Below, piece by piece: positions 53,633 through 64,000 of a stretch of 64,000 nucleotides of DNA. The position numbers and the translations under genes are program-made. The stretch spans positions 1 through 64,000 of the forward strand of contig WHUZ01000134.1 of assembly GCA_015179045.1 (NCBI GenBank). Reading direction: 5' to 3'. This DNA is from Kalaharituber pfeilii (Eukaryota; Ascomycota; Pezizomycetes; Pezizales; Pezizaceae). Below the pieces are notes generated by a model, which was not told the origin of the DNA, searched no databases, and saw only the letters and a program-made list of their open reading frames with translations. The first letter of the stretch is position 1; the number at the start of each line of letters is the position of its first letter.

Positions 53633-55522
53633 TTCTCTTTTTCTTCTATATCCTTCTTCTGTCAAGTTTTACCCTTCTTTATCATGTTGCGGGCAGTGGA
53701 GCAGATATTCAAGCATGACTAAATAGGTACAGCGATAGCTTCGGGGTGCTGAGGGTGCATAGGATAATAGAGAGTTCTCATTATTGGATAGATATATATA
53801 CTTATACATTACATTCAGAAGCTTTTAAGTGCGGAGAAAAAAAATGTGATTCTGCGAGGTTGCGGTCTGCAATGAAGTTGTAAGTACGTTGTGCCATTTG
53901 TACTACGCATTGATGAACTTGTAACAGTTGATACCATTTGAGTCTGTATATTCTTTCATGCAATGTATGCACGATTTGATTTGGGAATTATGTTTACGGG
54001 AGTTCAACTCCGGATTTGAATATCGACTTTAAACACAGGTCACCACGAGAACAATGGCACATTTGAGTGTTTGACAAATTTGAACATATCGCTTGGATTC
54101 TATTTCTGCAAATACCATACCATACAGTTTCGCAAATGAAGGAGAAGCACGGACCATGCGTTTTTCCAATTTTCTTGTGGATACTCACTGCCGCATTCGG
54201 TAACTTCAAATTTGACAACTACCCTTTTTGGGAGCTCGATCAAACCTTGGCATTCTGCCTCGGCAGAAATTGGAAAACAATTTTCAGATTGTGGTCACAC
54301 TTGAAAGCTTGTAGCTTGACATATACAATATAACATGCGAGTATAACACGTTATACAGTAGCTGTGAAAGTTCGGCAGCAACACACCTGCAACGAATCAA
54401 GCAGTTGGTTCAGGTTACCAACCGGAAAGTTAGTCTGGTTGCACCGGAAAGTGTAAAGTGGACATGCCCAATCTGGCAATGGAGAAACATTCCATAGGCC
54501 AGAAAATGGCTGCACTGACAGCCTTATAGAATTTCGAATTCCTTGTTTCGTGCGTACCAATGAGATTTCGGCTGTGTTTGAGTATGAAGGAATTAAAATG
54601 CATAGAAGCTTATACCGATCCTCTAGTCTCATGCCACTAATGTTCTCTAGAGTCTTTTCAAACATGACTTTGACTCTTACCTAGGGGTGTCAGAGATCAC
54701 ACCAGTTACAAGTCAAAATCAGCTTTCAAATAATACGGGTATCAGAAAGTGAGATTGGCTTTTGCGAAGATATTCAATTATAGGACTACCTTTCGGAAAG
54801 TCGATGGATTCTATAAAAGGCCTTCGACTCAGATTGTAAACTAATATTCCCTTTGAAGGAGCTCAATGCTCTGTGTTGGCAGAGAAACGAAATGTAGAGA
54901 CTGCGTTCTTTTATCATCCATAGTACTTTAGACTGGTGGCATGCAGATGGACTCGCTAGAATTCAATACCAACAGCTGCGTGATGGCATACCATGGCGCG
55001 GTTAGACAAGTTGAGGTTCTCAGTACACCAAGCAAGGACTTAGTGGGGTAGGAAAGATAGTTGGACCTACTTGATAAAAACCTAATATTAAAACCTTGGA
55101 GCACTGGAGGCCTATTTGTGAATACAAGGAAACGTTTCCTTCTTGTAAATCTCAGCAGCGAGTGACCAGAGTATTTGCCGTATCAGCGTGGATTACGGAG
55201 GATAATAACTTGTAGGGGGGAGGTATGAAGGATTTGTGGGCTTGTGCTTCTGCAACCAAAAATGGGCCCCAATTAGTCTCGTAATAAGGCCCCAATTGCT
55301 TCGCAAAAAACTTGACCACAAAAAAACACATCTCTGTCCATTACTTGCTTTCCCTTGGCAGCAACCACTCAATGCGGTGACCCCTCAGATATCCCACCCT
55401 CACGATATATCGATCCCCAAGCGAAGTGACTGGGGTCCTCTCCCTAGGAAGTCTTATCTTCTCTACCTACGGCCTCACCTCGCTGCAGCTCGCCTCACGG
55501 TCAGCAGGCGGGTCATTGCTCG
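53633..55522. other. Stretch without a convincing gene
   Basis: Minus-strand frames at 54665-54351 and 54218-53994 are open for 104 and 74 codons and somewhat cysteine-rich. They have no start context, signal peptide or motif, and may be remnants. Confidence 0.35.
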
Positions 55523-56115
55523 TCTTATATAGTACTGAGTTACATCCCTCTTGGCGTACACCGAACCCCTGTCAAAAAAGGCCTTGGCGACAACCGCGAA
55601 TGCCATCTTATATCTATTATACAGTTTTCCCTTGCTATACCGGATCTGTAAAATCCGGCCTTTTTCGTCCGGTATAGCAAGGTTCCGTTATAGAATAAAA
55701 TGCTTGGCAGAACAGAATAGGGATGGGCAGGAAAATTAATGTAATTGGGAACAACGACAGCCTAATTTTATTATGTAATGTTAAGTTTAGTAAGCATCTG
55801 AAAGGTGAATGCAATGTGAGATAGCCAAGATTGGACGTATCAGTGTTAGTGTATCCGGTATAGCAAATATTATTTGTATGGAGACAGGGGGGTAAGTGCC
55901 TGGCAATTCCTGTCCGGTCCGGTATTCTTAGTGCGTCCGGTATAGCAAGAGGGTTTTGTATGGGAGCGGTATGTAGCAGCCTGAGAGTATCCGGTATAGC
56001 AAGGTTTCCGGTACAACGAGGTCCGGTATAGCAAGGGAAAACTGTAGTACTGAGTTACATCCCTCTTGGCGGGCACCTAACCCCTGTCAAAAACGACCTT
56101 GGCAACAACCAACCA
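55523..56115. repeat. Dispersed 85-bp repeat, copies on both sides of a TIR element
   Basis: The block from TATAGTACTGAGTTACATCC through CCCTGTCAAAAAAGGCCTTG to about AATGCCAT occurs at 55523-55606, again (diverged) at 56045-56115, and a third time at 56706-56789. The first two copies flank the TIR element at 55622-56044. Confidence 0.85.
55622..56044. mobile_element. 423-bp pogo-type MITE with perfect TIRs
   Basis: Both ends read CAGTTTTCCCTTGCTATACC followed by GGA (23 bp, perfect inverted repeat). They are flanked by TA at 55620-55621 and 56045-56046. Subterminal TCCGGTATAGCAA motifs recur five or more times inside. No transposase is encoded. The CAG ends and TA target site place it with the Tc1/mariner-pogo group. 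Confidence 0.9.
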
Positions 56116-56280
56116 TCTCAACGTACTGATTGTAAATATGACTGCAGCGGAGGGATGTGAGTTTCCAGATAGGAATGTGGCATCTAAGGGTAGAGACCAA
56201 TTTTAAAGGTGCGGGTCTTGATAATACAGTGCTATCCTTCAGTGTTTGTACACCTCTATCAGTTTTTCTCCTCTTGATGT

Positions 56281-56352
56281 CACCTCCCAGGGCGCATCAC
56301 CCCTCTTGGCGCATCACCCCCTAGGCGCGTCACTTCCCTAGGTGCGTCACCC
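56281..56352. repeat. Short tandem GCGCATCACCCC-type repeat
   Basis: Four diverged units of about 18-20 bp around GGCGCATCACCCC. Just downstream, GACCCCC-GAGCGAAGCGAGTG-GGGTC forms a small palindrome that also occurs near 55410 in diverged form. Confidence 0.7.
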
Positions 56353-56473
56353 TCCCCAGCAGTTGTATAGACCCCCGAGCGAAGCGAGTGGGGTCTCTCA
56401 GTAAGTATGTGTGCAAGCGGCTGAAAAAGTATATTTACTACTCCCTGACAGCACCAAAAATATATAAAATTAA

Positions 56474-56706
56474 CCTTCTGAAGCTACATTTGGTACTAGA
56501 GCTCCCTGGATGCAGGAGTGGGATTACGTGATATTATAAATAACAATGAGAATATACTGATATGAATAAATGCAGAGAAACAAGATTGTACGGTCATGGA
56601 ACTGGTAAAGAGTGTACAGTCACTTGACGCCGACTTTACGGGTCCCTTATCCACTACCGCTACACCTACACTCACCCTCGCGGTCGCGAGGTAGCCACAT
56701 GCTAGT
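56474..56706. repeat. 233-bp duplicated segment, copy 1
   Basis: Near-identical to 59479-59711 (same length, about six substitutions, mostly transitions). It contains GGAGTGGGATTACGTGATAT, which resembles the family B terminus but without a poly(A). Confidence 0.92.
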
Positions 56707-56789
56707 CTTATATAGTACTGAGTTACATCCCTCTTGGCGTACACCGAACCCCTGTCAAAAAAGACCTTGGCGACAACCGCGAATGCCAT

Positions 56790-57039
56790 ATCAATGTACC
56801 GAGTGAAATGTTCACATAGGTACTCCTGAACCTTAACATACCCCTGAACCTTCGTCATAAGGCACATATTAATGTGGAATATGCCAAACGCCCGACAATA
56901 CCTATATCAAGAGTTTCCATCATATTTCGTATGGAATCAACCTTCACGGAAATGGACACCACGACAATGAGGAGTTGCAATTGGCCGTATCTATCACTGC
57001 AACCCCTTTATGTGAAATGTTCACATTCTCCTGAACCTC
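56790..57039. other. Spacer before the satellite
   Basis: No feature recognised. Confidence 0.4.
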
Positions 57040-58920
57040 AACATACTCGGCATAAGATACAGAAGAATGAGCCAAATTTTATAGGTATGGTATATCTCTC
57101 TCACTATCAGGAGATGAAGCATAACGAGTTCAATTTGAGAGGTACAGCAGCAGCTTTCCATAGCACAATAGTAACAAAGTGAGTCAAATTTAACAGGTAT
57201 AAGAGTACAATTTGACTGGTATTCGATGGCACGAGATGCAGCTGAACAAGTCAAATTTGACAGGTATGGCAGGTCCATTTTACCTCGCGAGATGCAGCAA
57301 AATGAGCTGAATTTGATAGGCACTTTGACAGGCACGACAGCTCCTCAATGGTGTGAGGTGTAGCAGAACGAGTCAAATTTGACAGGTATGGTAGGTCCAT
57401 TTCACCCCGCGAGATGCAGCAAAATGAACCGAATTTGACAGGCACTTTGACAGGCACGACAGCTCCTCAATTTAACAGGCATGATAGCTCCTCAATTTAA
57501 CAGGCACGACAGCTCCTCAATGGTGCGAGATGCAGCAGAACGAGTCAAATGTGATAGGTATGGTAGGTCTATTTCACCTCACGAGATGCAGCAAAATGAG
57601 CCGAATTTGACAGGCACTTTGACAGGCATGATAGCTCCTTAATGGTGTGAGATGCAGCAGAATGAGCTGAATTTAATAGGTATAACAGTCTCCCTCAATG
57701 GCGCAAGATGAGGATGGATGTGGTTAAGTTGACAGATATGACCTTGACAGGCAAAAATGAGGCAGAATAAGCTCAATTTAACAGGTATGACAGCTTTCTC
57801 TCAATGGCGCGAGATGTGGCGAATGAGCTCAAGTTGACAAGTATTACAGGACTCTTTCCATAGCGTAAGAGCAGCAGAAGAGCTGAATTTGACAGGTATA
57901 GTAGGTCTCTCTCTCTTCCATGGCGAACAGCTGCAAGCGGAGTTAGGTGAAATCAAAAAACAAAAAAAACAAAGAGTAGGTCTCTCTTAATAGCACAAGA
58001 TGCAGCAAAATGAACTCAATTGGACCGGTGTGTAGGTCTCCCTTGACAATACAAGATACAGTAGAATAAACTAACTTTAACAAGTATATAGGTATGGCAA
58101 GACTCTTCTACGGCACGAGATACAAAAGAATGAGCCAAATTTCCCTCTCTTACCAGCGTGAGATGTAGTAAAACGGAACTCAATTTGATAGGTATAGTAG
58201 CACCTTTCCACAGGAGAGTAGCAGAGTGAGCCAAATTTAACAGGTATAATAGGTCTCTTTTCGCATTATGAGATATAGTAGAATGAGCACAATTTGATAG
58301 TTATTCGATAGCACAAGATGCAGCAGAACGAGAGTCGAATTTGACAGGTATGGCAGGTCTATTTCAGCCTGGGAGATGCCGCAGAATAAGCCGAATTTGA
58401 CAGGGATTGGTAGATCTCTCTTGCCAACATGAGATACAGCAGGGCGAGTAGAATTTGACAGGCATGACAGCTCCTCAATAATGTGAGATGAAGCAGAATG
58501 AGCCGAATTCAATAGGAATGGCAGTCTCTCTCGATGGTGTGAGATGAGGCAGAATGAGCTCAATTTCAATTTAACAGGGTATGACAGCTTCCTTTCGATG
58601 GCGTGAGATGAGGCAGAATGAGCTCAAGTTGACAAGTATCACCGGACTCTTTCCACAATGTGAGAACAGCAGAATGAGCCAAATTTGACAGGTACGGCAG
58701 GACCCACCTGGCAGCGTGGAACATGGTAAAATGAGCTCAATTCACAGTTAAGGCTGGCCCCTTTCTATGGTGCAAAGTGAGGCGGTATGGCTTAATTTGA
58801 CAGATACAACAAGACCTGCTTTGATGGTACGAGATATGCCAAAATGCGCTCAATTTACAATTTTACAGGTATGGCAGATTACTCTCGATGGTGTGAGATG
58901 GGGCAAAATGAGAATGCGCT
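57040..58920. repeat. Degenerate satellite array, about 1.9 kb
   Basis: Diverged units of about 60-75 bp carry the core AATTTGACAGGTATGGCAGG followed by a GCGAGATGCAGCAGAATGAG block, roughly 30 times head to tail. Around 57240-57480 the units alternate as a higher-order dimer of about 132 bp (GGTATGG type and GGCACTTTGACAGGCACGAC type). No coding frame spans it. It has been interrupted by a family B insertion (57913-57974), and a family A insertion lies immediately beyond its right edge. Confidence 0.88.
57900..57987 (+). mobile_element. Family B micro-insertion in the satellite, with TSD
   Basis: AGTAGGTCTCTCT occurs exactly at 57900-57912 and 57975-57987. It flanks a 62-bp insert with CATGGCGAACAGCTGCAAGC, then GGAGTTAGGTGAAATC and an A-rich tail broken by C. 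Confidence 0.88.
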
Positions 58921-58934
58921 GGACTGGTACAGTA

Positions 58935-59000
58935 TGGCGGGGTGATATTTTTTTTTTTTTTTTTTTAATTTCATTACTCGCGCGCCGTGGCGGGGTGATA
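58935..59000 (-). mobile_element. Family A micro-insertion with perfect 13-bp TSD
   Basis: TGGCGGGGTGATA occurs exactly at 58935-58947 and 58988-59000. The 40-bp insert reads, on the minus strand, CGGCGCGCGAGTAATGAAAT then a run of A. Confidence 0.92.
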
Positions 59001-59219
59001 AAGGGGCACCTGCTAAAGGTTACAATCATCGGCTACTACAGTACCTACTGACTCCGGCTCCATTCCCCACCCTTTCTGTTTTTTAAATCGCAAGCACTCT
59101 ATAGATAGCGATAGCTATGTCTACTCTTCATCATCACCCTCAGCCTTCAATTCTTCCACTTTCTTATATACTCTTGCCATCATTCCAGCTGTATTAATTA
59201 TATCCTTTTGTAACTTCTT

Positions 59220-59294
59220 AATCACCTTATACCAGGGCGGCAAGCGATTAATGATATAAAAAAAATAAAAAAAAATAAAAAATCACCTTATACC
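59220..59294 (+). mobile_element. Family A micro-insertion with perfect 14-bp TSD
   Basis: AATCACCTTATACC occurs exactly at 59220-59233 and 59281-59294, flanking a 47-bp insert AGGGCGGCAAGCGATTAATG followed by ATATA and an A-rich tail with regular T interruptions. Confidence 0.92.
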
Positions 59295-59478
59295 TGTTAA
59301 TATCCTCACTTGCATAGCATTTATACGTGGGTCTATAGGGCGGATAATAAAGCTGGGTACACCTAAAAGGGCATATGCTGGACATCTGAGCAATATCATT
59401 GTGGGTAGATATTAACCGGAATTTAGGTAGAGTTTATGGGCTGTAACGAGGGTTTCGCTATCCATAAGTTCTACAAAA

Positions 59479-59711
59479 CCTTCTGACGCTACATTTGGTA
59501 CCAGAGCTCCCTAGATGCAGGAGTGGGATTACGTGATATTATAAATAACAATGAGAATATACTGACATGAATAAATGCAGAGAAACGAGATTGTACGGTC
59601 ATGGAACTGGTAAAGAGTGTACAGTCACTTGACGCCGACTTTACGGGTCCCTTATCCACTACCGCTACACCTACACTCACCCTCGCGGTCGCGAGGTGGC
59701 CACATGCTAGT
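59479..59711. repeat. 233-bp duplicated segment, copy 2
   Basis: See the copy at 56474-56706. Sequences flanking the two copies differ, so the duplicated unit is sharply bounded. Confidence 0.92.
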
Positions 59712-59885
59712 ATATTAGTACTTACTTATCTATCTACTTGACCAGCACAGCTTGGTCCAAAACCGCTGCTAGCTCTATACTTGTAGTTCCTGTTGAAACA
59801 GTACATCCGTTGCCACCTGTAGTTCATTTCTGATTAGGATGAGAATGTCTTATGTGAGTTACGCCATAATGTAATGCGACGTACA

Positions 59886-60764
59886 CCACGCCCCCGACGC
59901 ACGTTTTACACCAAAACTGACTGTGTGCGACAACGTACAGTACCTAGACAAAATTGTACGCCACCCCCTCACTATGCACTAATAGGAAAAGCGGCGTACA
60001 ACTTTGTCTAGGTACTGTATCTCAACCACCAGAACAGAGTTTTGTATGCCCTTTTCAGGGCAATAAATAAAGAGTTATTCTTCACTTTTCACACCTCTAT
60101 TTGCACTGAAAGGACATTGTGGTCAGTTAAAGGCACCATGAGATTTTCATTGATGCCTTGGAATGCATTTATATGGAATTCCCATACAAAGTGCACTGGA
60201 GGGTAGGATGCTCTACTTCCCGTCCACACTCACCATAAGGCTATAGAATTGTGGCTAGACAGCCTCCCCAATAGGCCTCTTGATAATTAGTGCTTCGATT
60301 GGCTTAATGTTGTTTAATGCCTAGTTCATACATCAAATTGCCATTTGTGGTAGTTTTTCCACACAATAATTGCATACAATTTCTATGAGAATATGAATTT
60401 TGTAAATAACTCTACCACTTCTTTGAAAATTTTCTTGATATGCTTCCCCCATCATTGAATAAGATAAAAGATTGATATTCAAGTGTTGTACTATTTTTAT
60501 CAAATTTAATTCAGGTGTGGTAAGTGGAATTCAATACTAGTGATATCACAAATATATGCCGAGCCTATGCCAATTTATGGTGCGAATTCCATGAATGATA
60601 AATCCCTTCAAAGCAACATATCTGAAGAAGCTAAGGTGTGGAATATGAAGAATAGTCCTTAATTTAACCAGTCTACAAGTTGCATACAAAATTCTATTCT
60701 GGTGGTTGAGATATATGTTGTCGCACTTGGTCAGTTTTGGTGTAAAATGTGCGTCGGGGCGTGG
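59886..60764. mobile_element. 879-bp TIR element with long arms
   Basis: The left arm (CCACGCCCCCGACGCACGTT, then TTACACCAAAACTGAC, GTGCGACAACGTA, TCTCAACCACCAGAACAGAG, TTTTGTATGC) is matched by the reverse complement of the right arm (about 60675-60764) over roughly 85-90 bp with scattered differences. The left arm is interrupted by the 80-bp element at 59938-60017. The AT-rich interior has no recognisable transposase. Confidence 0.82.
59938..60017. mobile_element. 80-bp TIR element nested in the left arm
   Basis: The ends CAGTACCTAGACAAAATTGT and CAGTACCTAGACAAAGTTGT (reverse complement of the right end) form 25-bp TIRs with one mismatch. TA flanks it at 59936-59937 and 60018-60019. The right arm of the outer element shows the uninterrupted sequence, confirming it as an insertion. 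Typical of pogo/mariner-derived MITEs, and very short. Confidence 0.92.
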
Positions 60765-62870
60765 CGTTGTGGTGAAAGACAGTAGCGCCCACTTCGCGCC
60801 ACGGCGCTCTCTTTGCAAGCCACACACTCCATGACTCTTGAAACACCTTCCTGATACGTTATTCTTTCCATGTTCTGCTGCGCTACTCATGTACGAATTT
60901 GTCGGTCTTGCGACTCTTTTAGAGACGTGGCGAATGTCTTCTCGCCGTATTTCCCCCCTTGGGAAGTCGGTGATCGGCACCCTTGCAATAGACCCAGCGA
61001 CCAGAGAGCTGGCCGAAAAAACAACAGCTCTTTTTCTGTCGCTACAAATCTACAGAAAAAATCCCACTGTACATACTTACAAACTCGCAGAAAAAAAAAC
61101 AAGTGTACGAACGTACGGACCCGATGCCACATGAGGACGCTACGCTACACGAGAACCCTACAGCCTATCCGGCTACAGGGCTGAGAATGCGCCTGCATTT
61201 TTGTGCTATCAGGATGCTTAGGACTACTGATGCGTTATTAGCAATGCTCAGACAGCAATGTGGATATGTAGGAGTGCGAGAAGAGGTATAAAGGCACATT
61301 GACATATGTGCATATGATTTTCAGTACCCCCGTTTCAGCAGTGTTAAAGCAAAATCTCATCCTGAAATCGCAAAGCGAGCTCTAAATTTTTGCCCGCTTT
61401 TACTAGTCTCGTGACCAGACTTAGCGCTTTTACCATCTTGATCTTGGTCGGAAGGTTTGGAGTCAAGCCAGCTTGAAACCGTATCCTCTCTAAAAGTTCA
61501 ATCGACCACAGATGTCTCCAATAACAAGTACTCCCTTCGGTATTCTTTCATTCTTACCCTAAACTCGCACCCACGGGATACAGAGCGCCGGGCCTGCCTT
61601 TTCTGTGTTGGCATTTGGGTCTTTACCTATTATTAATAATAGACATTTCGTAGCCAGAAGATTTGCGTAACAAGTATGGTGCTAATATTTCTGGCCGCCG
61701 ATCATTAGCCTCCTTTGGCTATTACGAGACAAAATCTAGACTAAAGTGGATTTAGTCTGGACTAGAGTGAATTACTATCTAACTTGATAGGGCACTTTTG
61801 CCTTATCATTTCCACTTGGTAGTTTTGTCCTACACACATGTATGTAACATAGGCTCAAAAAAGCCCTAAGTTTGGTGCTTATCAGCTTCACCAATCTTTT
61901 TTTCAAATAAAAAATGCAAAATCACAGATTTTGTTCAGAACTCGAAAAGCAACAAATATATGATATAATTATTAAAATTGGAGTTGATTTGGTGGAGCTG
62001 ATTGAGTTGGAAAATTTTGGTAGGTAGATATGTCTGTTCTTAACTTCCGGCACCATATGTTGATTGATGAAGTACTTGTTGAGAATCATTGTCTGAGATC
62101 TGCAGCTACAGTGGTGAATGACAAATGCACTGAAAACATAATGCTCTTCTACCGTTTGAATCAAAGTTTTCAACTGTGGCAAAAGCTGTTCATCCAATCC
62201 GCTGTTTGTCCTATGTATGACAGCTAGTAACGAGGCAAGTAAGTCTGTCGTGTTTAGTTTTCCTCACTGTCTACAGCAATATTTGAAAGTGCAGGTTATA
62301 AGTCGAGTTATCCGCCGATATCAATGAACACTTTGAGCAATTTTGATATGGTTATAATTTCAACGCCCGAGCGAGATCCACACCGGGTTGATAGGGAATC
62401 AGAGTGGTGAAAGCTTTGAACTATCGAACTTCTTTGGGGTGGCCCTAGTCGCGATGAAAGCCATGGTGTTTAGGGTGAAGTCTACCTATACAGAGTGAAT
62501 GAGTGCAAACAAACAATGATCTTATCACTAGTTACTTGCAGTCAAACCGTCCATTGGTGGGCTTCTCCTAGTCTGATTTGTGGCTTTGTGGCATTTTCCC
62601 AGATACTTTAAGCCAGACTACAAGATACCTACAAGTTAGTTTGATGCACTGGCCTCCGAGCGGCACGAGATCACCTCCGAGCTAACTCAGGAGTGCTACC
62701 TATTTAATGGCTGGTGCCCCTTTCATATGTCACAGTTCTTTAACTCTCCGCGAAGCTAATTCACCGTTCAGGTTCACCCCAAACTCTAGATCCTTCATTA
62801 CAGCTACGTTACGAAATCCTCATACAAGCACTCTCAAACATCCGATACTCGAAGGAGTTACATATCCATC
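60765..62870. other. Stretch without a convincing gene
   Basis: Frames at 60838-61134 (plus) and 62197-61922 (minus) are motif-free. Nothing else recognised. Confidence 0.4.
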
Positions 62871-63302
62871 ATGCCTAAGGACAGCAAAGGCAACTCTTAC
62901 GAACACAAGTCCTCTGGTGTTAACAGCCAGTTTGTCTACCCCGCACAGCCTTCTTCCCTCGGAGGCCTATATATCTACTATAAGCCTTTGTGATAGTAAT
63001 TAACACGACATTACTTCCGCAGGGGTAACCACTACTGCAGCCGGGATTTTGGTAACGGCTCTAATGCATATCATTATTCAAACAGGTGAGTACCAATCTA
63101 CTTATCCCTTTCTGTTATCTTGCTCCTGGCATTGCCGGAAATGGAAGCACATATTAACACTATATTTTCCTTGCATAGTAATGGGAGTTACTACTATTCG
63201 AATTCAGACGGCTCAAAGTACTATAACGACGGCAAAGGAGCTGGCTACTTCTCCCCCCCTGCAGCATCTGGCTCAGATGGAGACTCTTCTTCAAAGAAGT
63301 AG
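62871..63302 (+). CDS. Small Tyr/Ser/Gly/Asn-rich protein, three exons
   Basis: Exons 62871-62929, 63023-63085 and 63179-63302 join across two 93-bp GT-AG introns into 246 nt, 81 aa. Two of the three exons are too short to be noticed as frames. The start is in a CATCATG context. The protein begins MPKDSKGNSYEHKSSGVNSQ, then GNHYCSRDFGNG and repeated Y-H-Y-S-N / SYYYSNSDGSKYY units, and ends in a Ser/Gly/Lys-rich tail. There is no signal peptide or transmembrane segment. Very similar tiny Tyr-rich proteins are, to my recollection, widespread hypothetical proteins in Pezizomycotina. The biochemical role is unknown. Confidence 0.8.
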
Positions 63303-64000
63303 ACCATATCTCACATCGGAACTAGACTGCTTCACATCCTGACTTCCTGCCGGGACTTTGAGAGGTACAATGTGATGGATGGAGCGGAGAATCATGGATG
63401 ATGATAACAGACCAGTCAAAATTTAGTATTGGCTTGTTATACTTGTTTATCAATATTCTGATGATGAAACTCATCTATTACCTATTTTGCGTTTCTTCAA
63501 TTGGAAGTGGCTGTTTATTGCCATTCACTGATTCCTACGTGAGAAAATTTAACTATTCTATAGTCATGTAATAAACCAGACTGGCCCTCAACGTATACAG
63601 TAATGGATGACTTCCCGTCGCCAAGATTCCCATTCCCAGACGCTTATCAGCGCTCGATCTCCCAGAAATTTTTCAAATCCCCTTCCAGATATCAGAATCT
63701 CGACGCACCCCCCCTCTGCCACATTCCTAGATTCTACCCTCCCAGATATTGCACTAGTAATTAGACAATGAGAAAAATAGGCGTCAAACCACAAACCAAA
63801 CATTATTGCGTATAGATTTACAAAAATTGGACTATGTTTTCTCTATTATACACTACTTACTATGGATCTAGATGAGGGACTTCAAGTTGCTTTATTATTC
63901 CCCTCTTTAATACTATTTGGTCTACAAAAGAAGCAACAACAATGAAAGCAGTTTTATTTAGTTCAAGCATTGTAGATACTAGGAGAAGACTCTAAAGAGT
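63303..64000. other. Downstream AT-rich stretch
   Basis: One short minus-strand frame (63803-63588) without motif. Nothing recognised. Confidence 0.45.

Noticed and set aside
56496..56867. Open minus-strand frame of 123 codons across the 233-bp repeat
   Set aside because: An equivalent frame occurs in the second repeat copy with different ends. It has no motif, and it is explained by the duplicated non-coding repeat.
60546..60980. 144-codon minus-strand frame
   Set aside because: It straddles the right inverted arm of a TIR element and unrelated flank, and has no recognisable domain.

Overview
The window looks like nuclear DNA of a filamentous ascomycete (Pezizomycotina). The reasons are genes with short GT-AG introns of roughly 40-80 bp carrying CTAAC/CTRAY-like branch points, CT-rich leaders, Kozak-like CACCATG or CATCATG starts, fungal-type families (subtilase with an I9 propeptide, type-B carboxylesterase, Tgl1/Yeh-type sterol ester lipase, CsbD-like stress protein, orphan C2H2 proteins, a small cysteine-rich secreted protein) and abundant degraded Ty3/gypsy, LINE-like and pogo/mariner-like elements. 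A placement in Leotiomycetes is only a guess.

Layout. 1-2.0 kb: relic of a Ty3/gypsy element on the minus strand. 2.0-5.4 kb: gene-free, with a LINE 3' end and a 374-bp TIR element. 5.65-8.4 kb: six-exon C2H2 zinc-finger gene (minus). 8.5-14 kb: repeats. 14.5-16.6 kb: three-exon coiled-coil gene. 16.6-22.5 kb: AT-rich, no convincing gene, a minisatellite and a perfect-TIR element. 23.0-24.3 kb: four-exon orphan PPxY gene. 25.3-26.3 kb: pogo-like repeats. 26.7 kb: tRNA-Thr(TGT). 28.7 kb: small secreted cysteine-rich gene. 29-31.4 kb: LINE-like relics.

The gene-rich core is 32-47 kb: a seven-exon sterol-ester-lipase gene (minus), a GC-rich divergent spacer, a short ORF only 24 nt upstream of a CsbD-like gene, a frameshifted secreted-protein pseudogene, a FAD-dependent oxidoreductase, a type-B carboxylesterase and an orphan basic/Ser-rich protein. 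A secreted subtilisin-like protease lies at 51.8-53.2 kb. From 54 to 61 kb the DNA is a repeat landscape: TIR elements, a 233-bp duplication, a ~1.9 kb degenerate satellite, and an 80-bp TIR element nested in the arm of another. A tiny three-exon Tyr/Ser/Gly-rich gene closes the window at 62.9-63.3 kb.

There is no sign of an operon-like pathway or biosynthetic cluster; the genes appear functionally independent. The most distinctive feature is a set of extremely short (40-70 bp) poly(A)-tailed insertions of two sequence families (called A and B here). Most are bracketed by 12-14-bp target-site duplications that can be read directly. They look like extreme 5'-truncated LINE (or SINE) tails scattered through the window, one of them only three bases beyond a stop codon. 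Exon structures below were worked out by hand from splice signals and reading-frame continuity.
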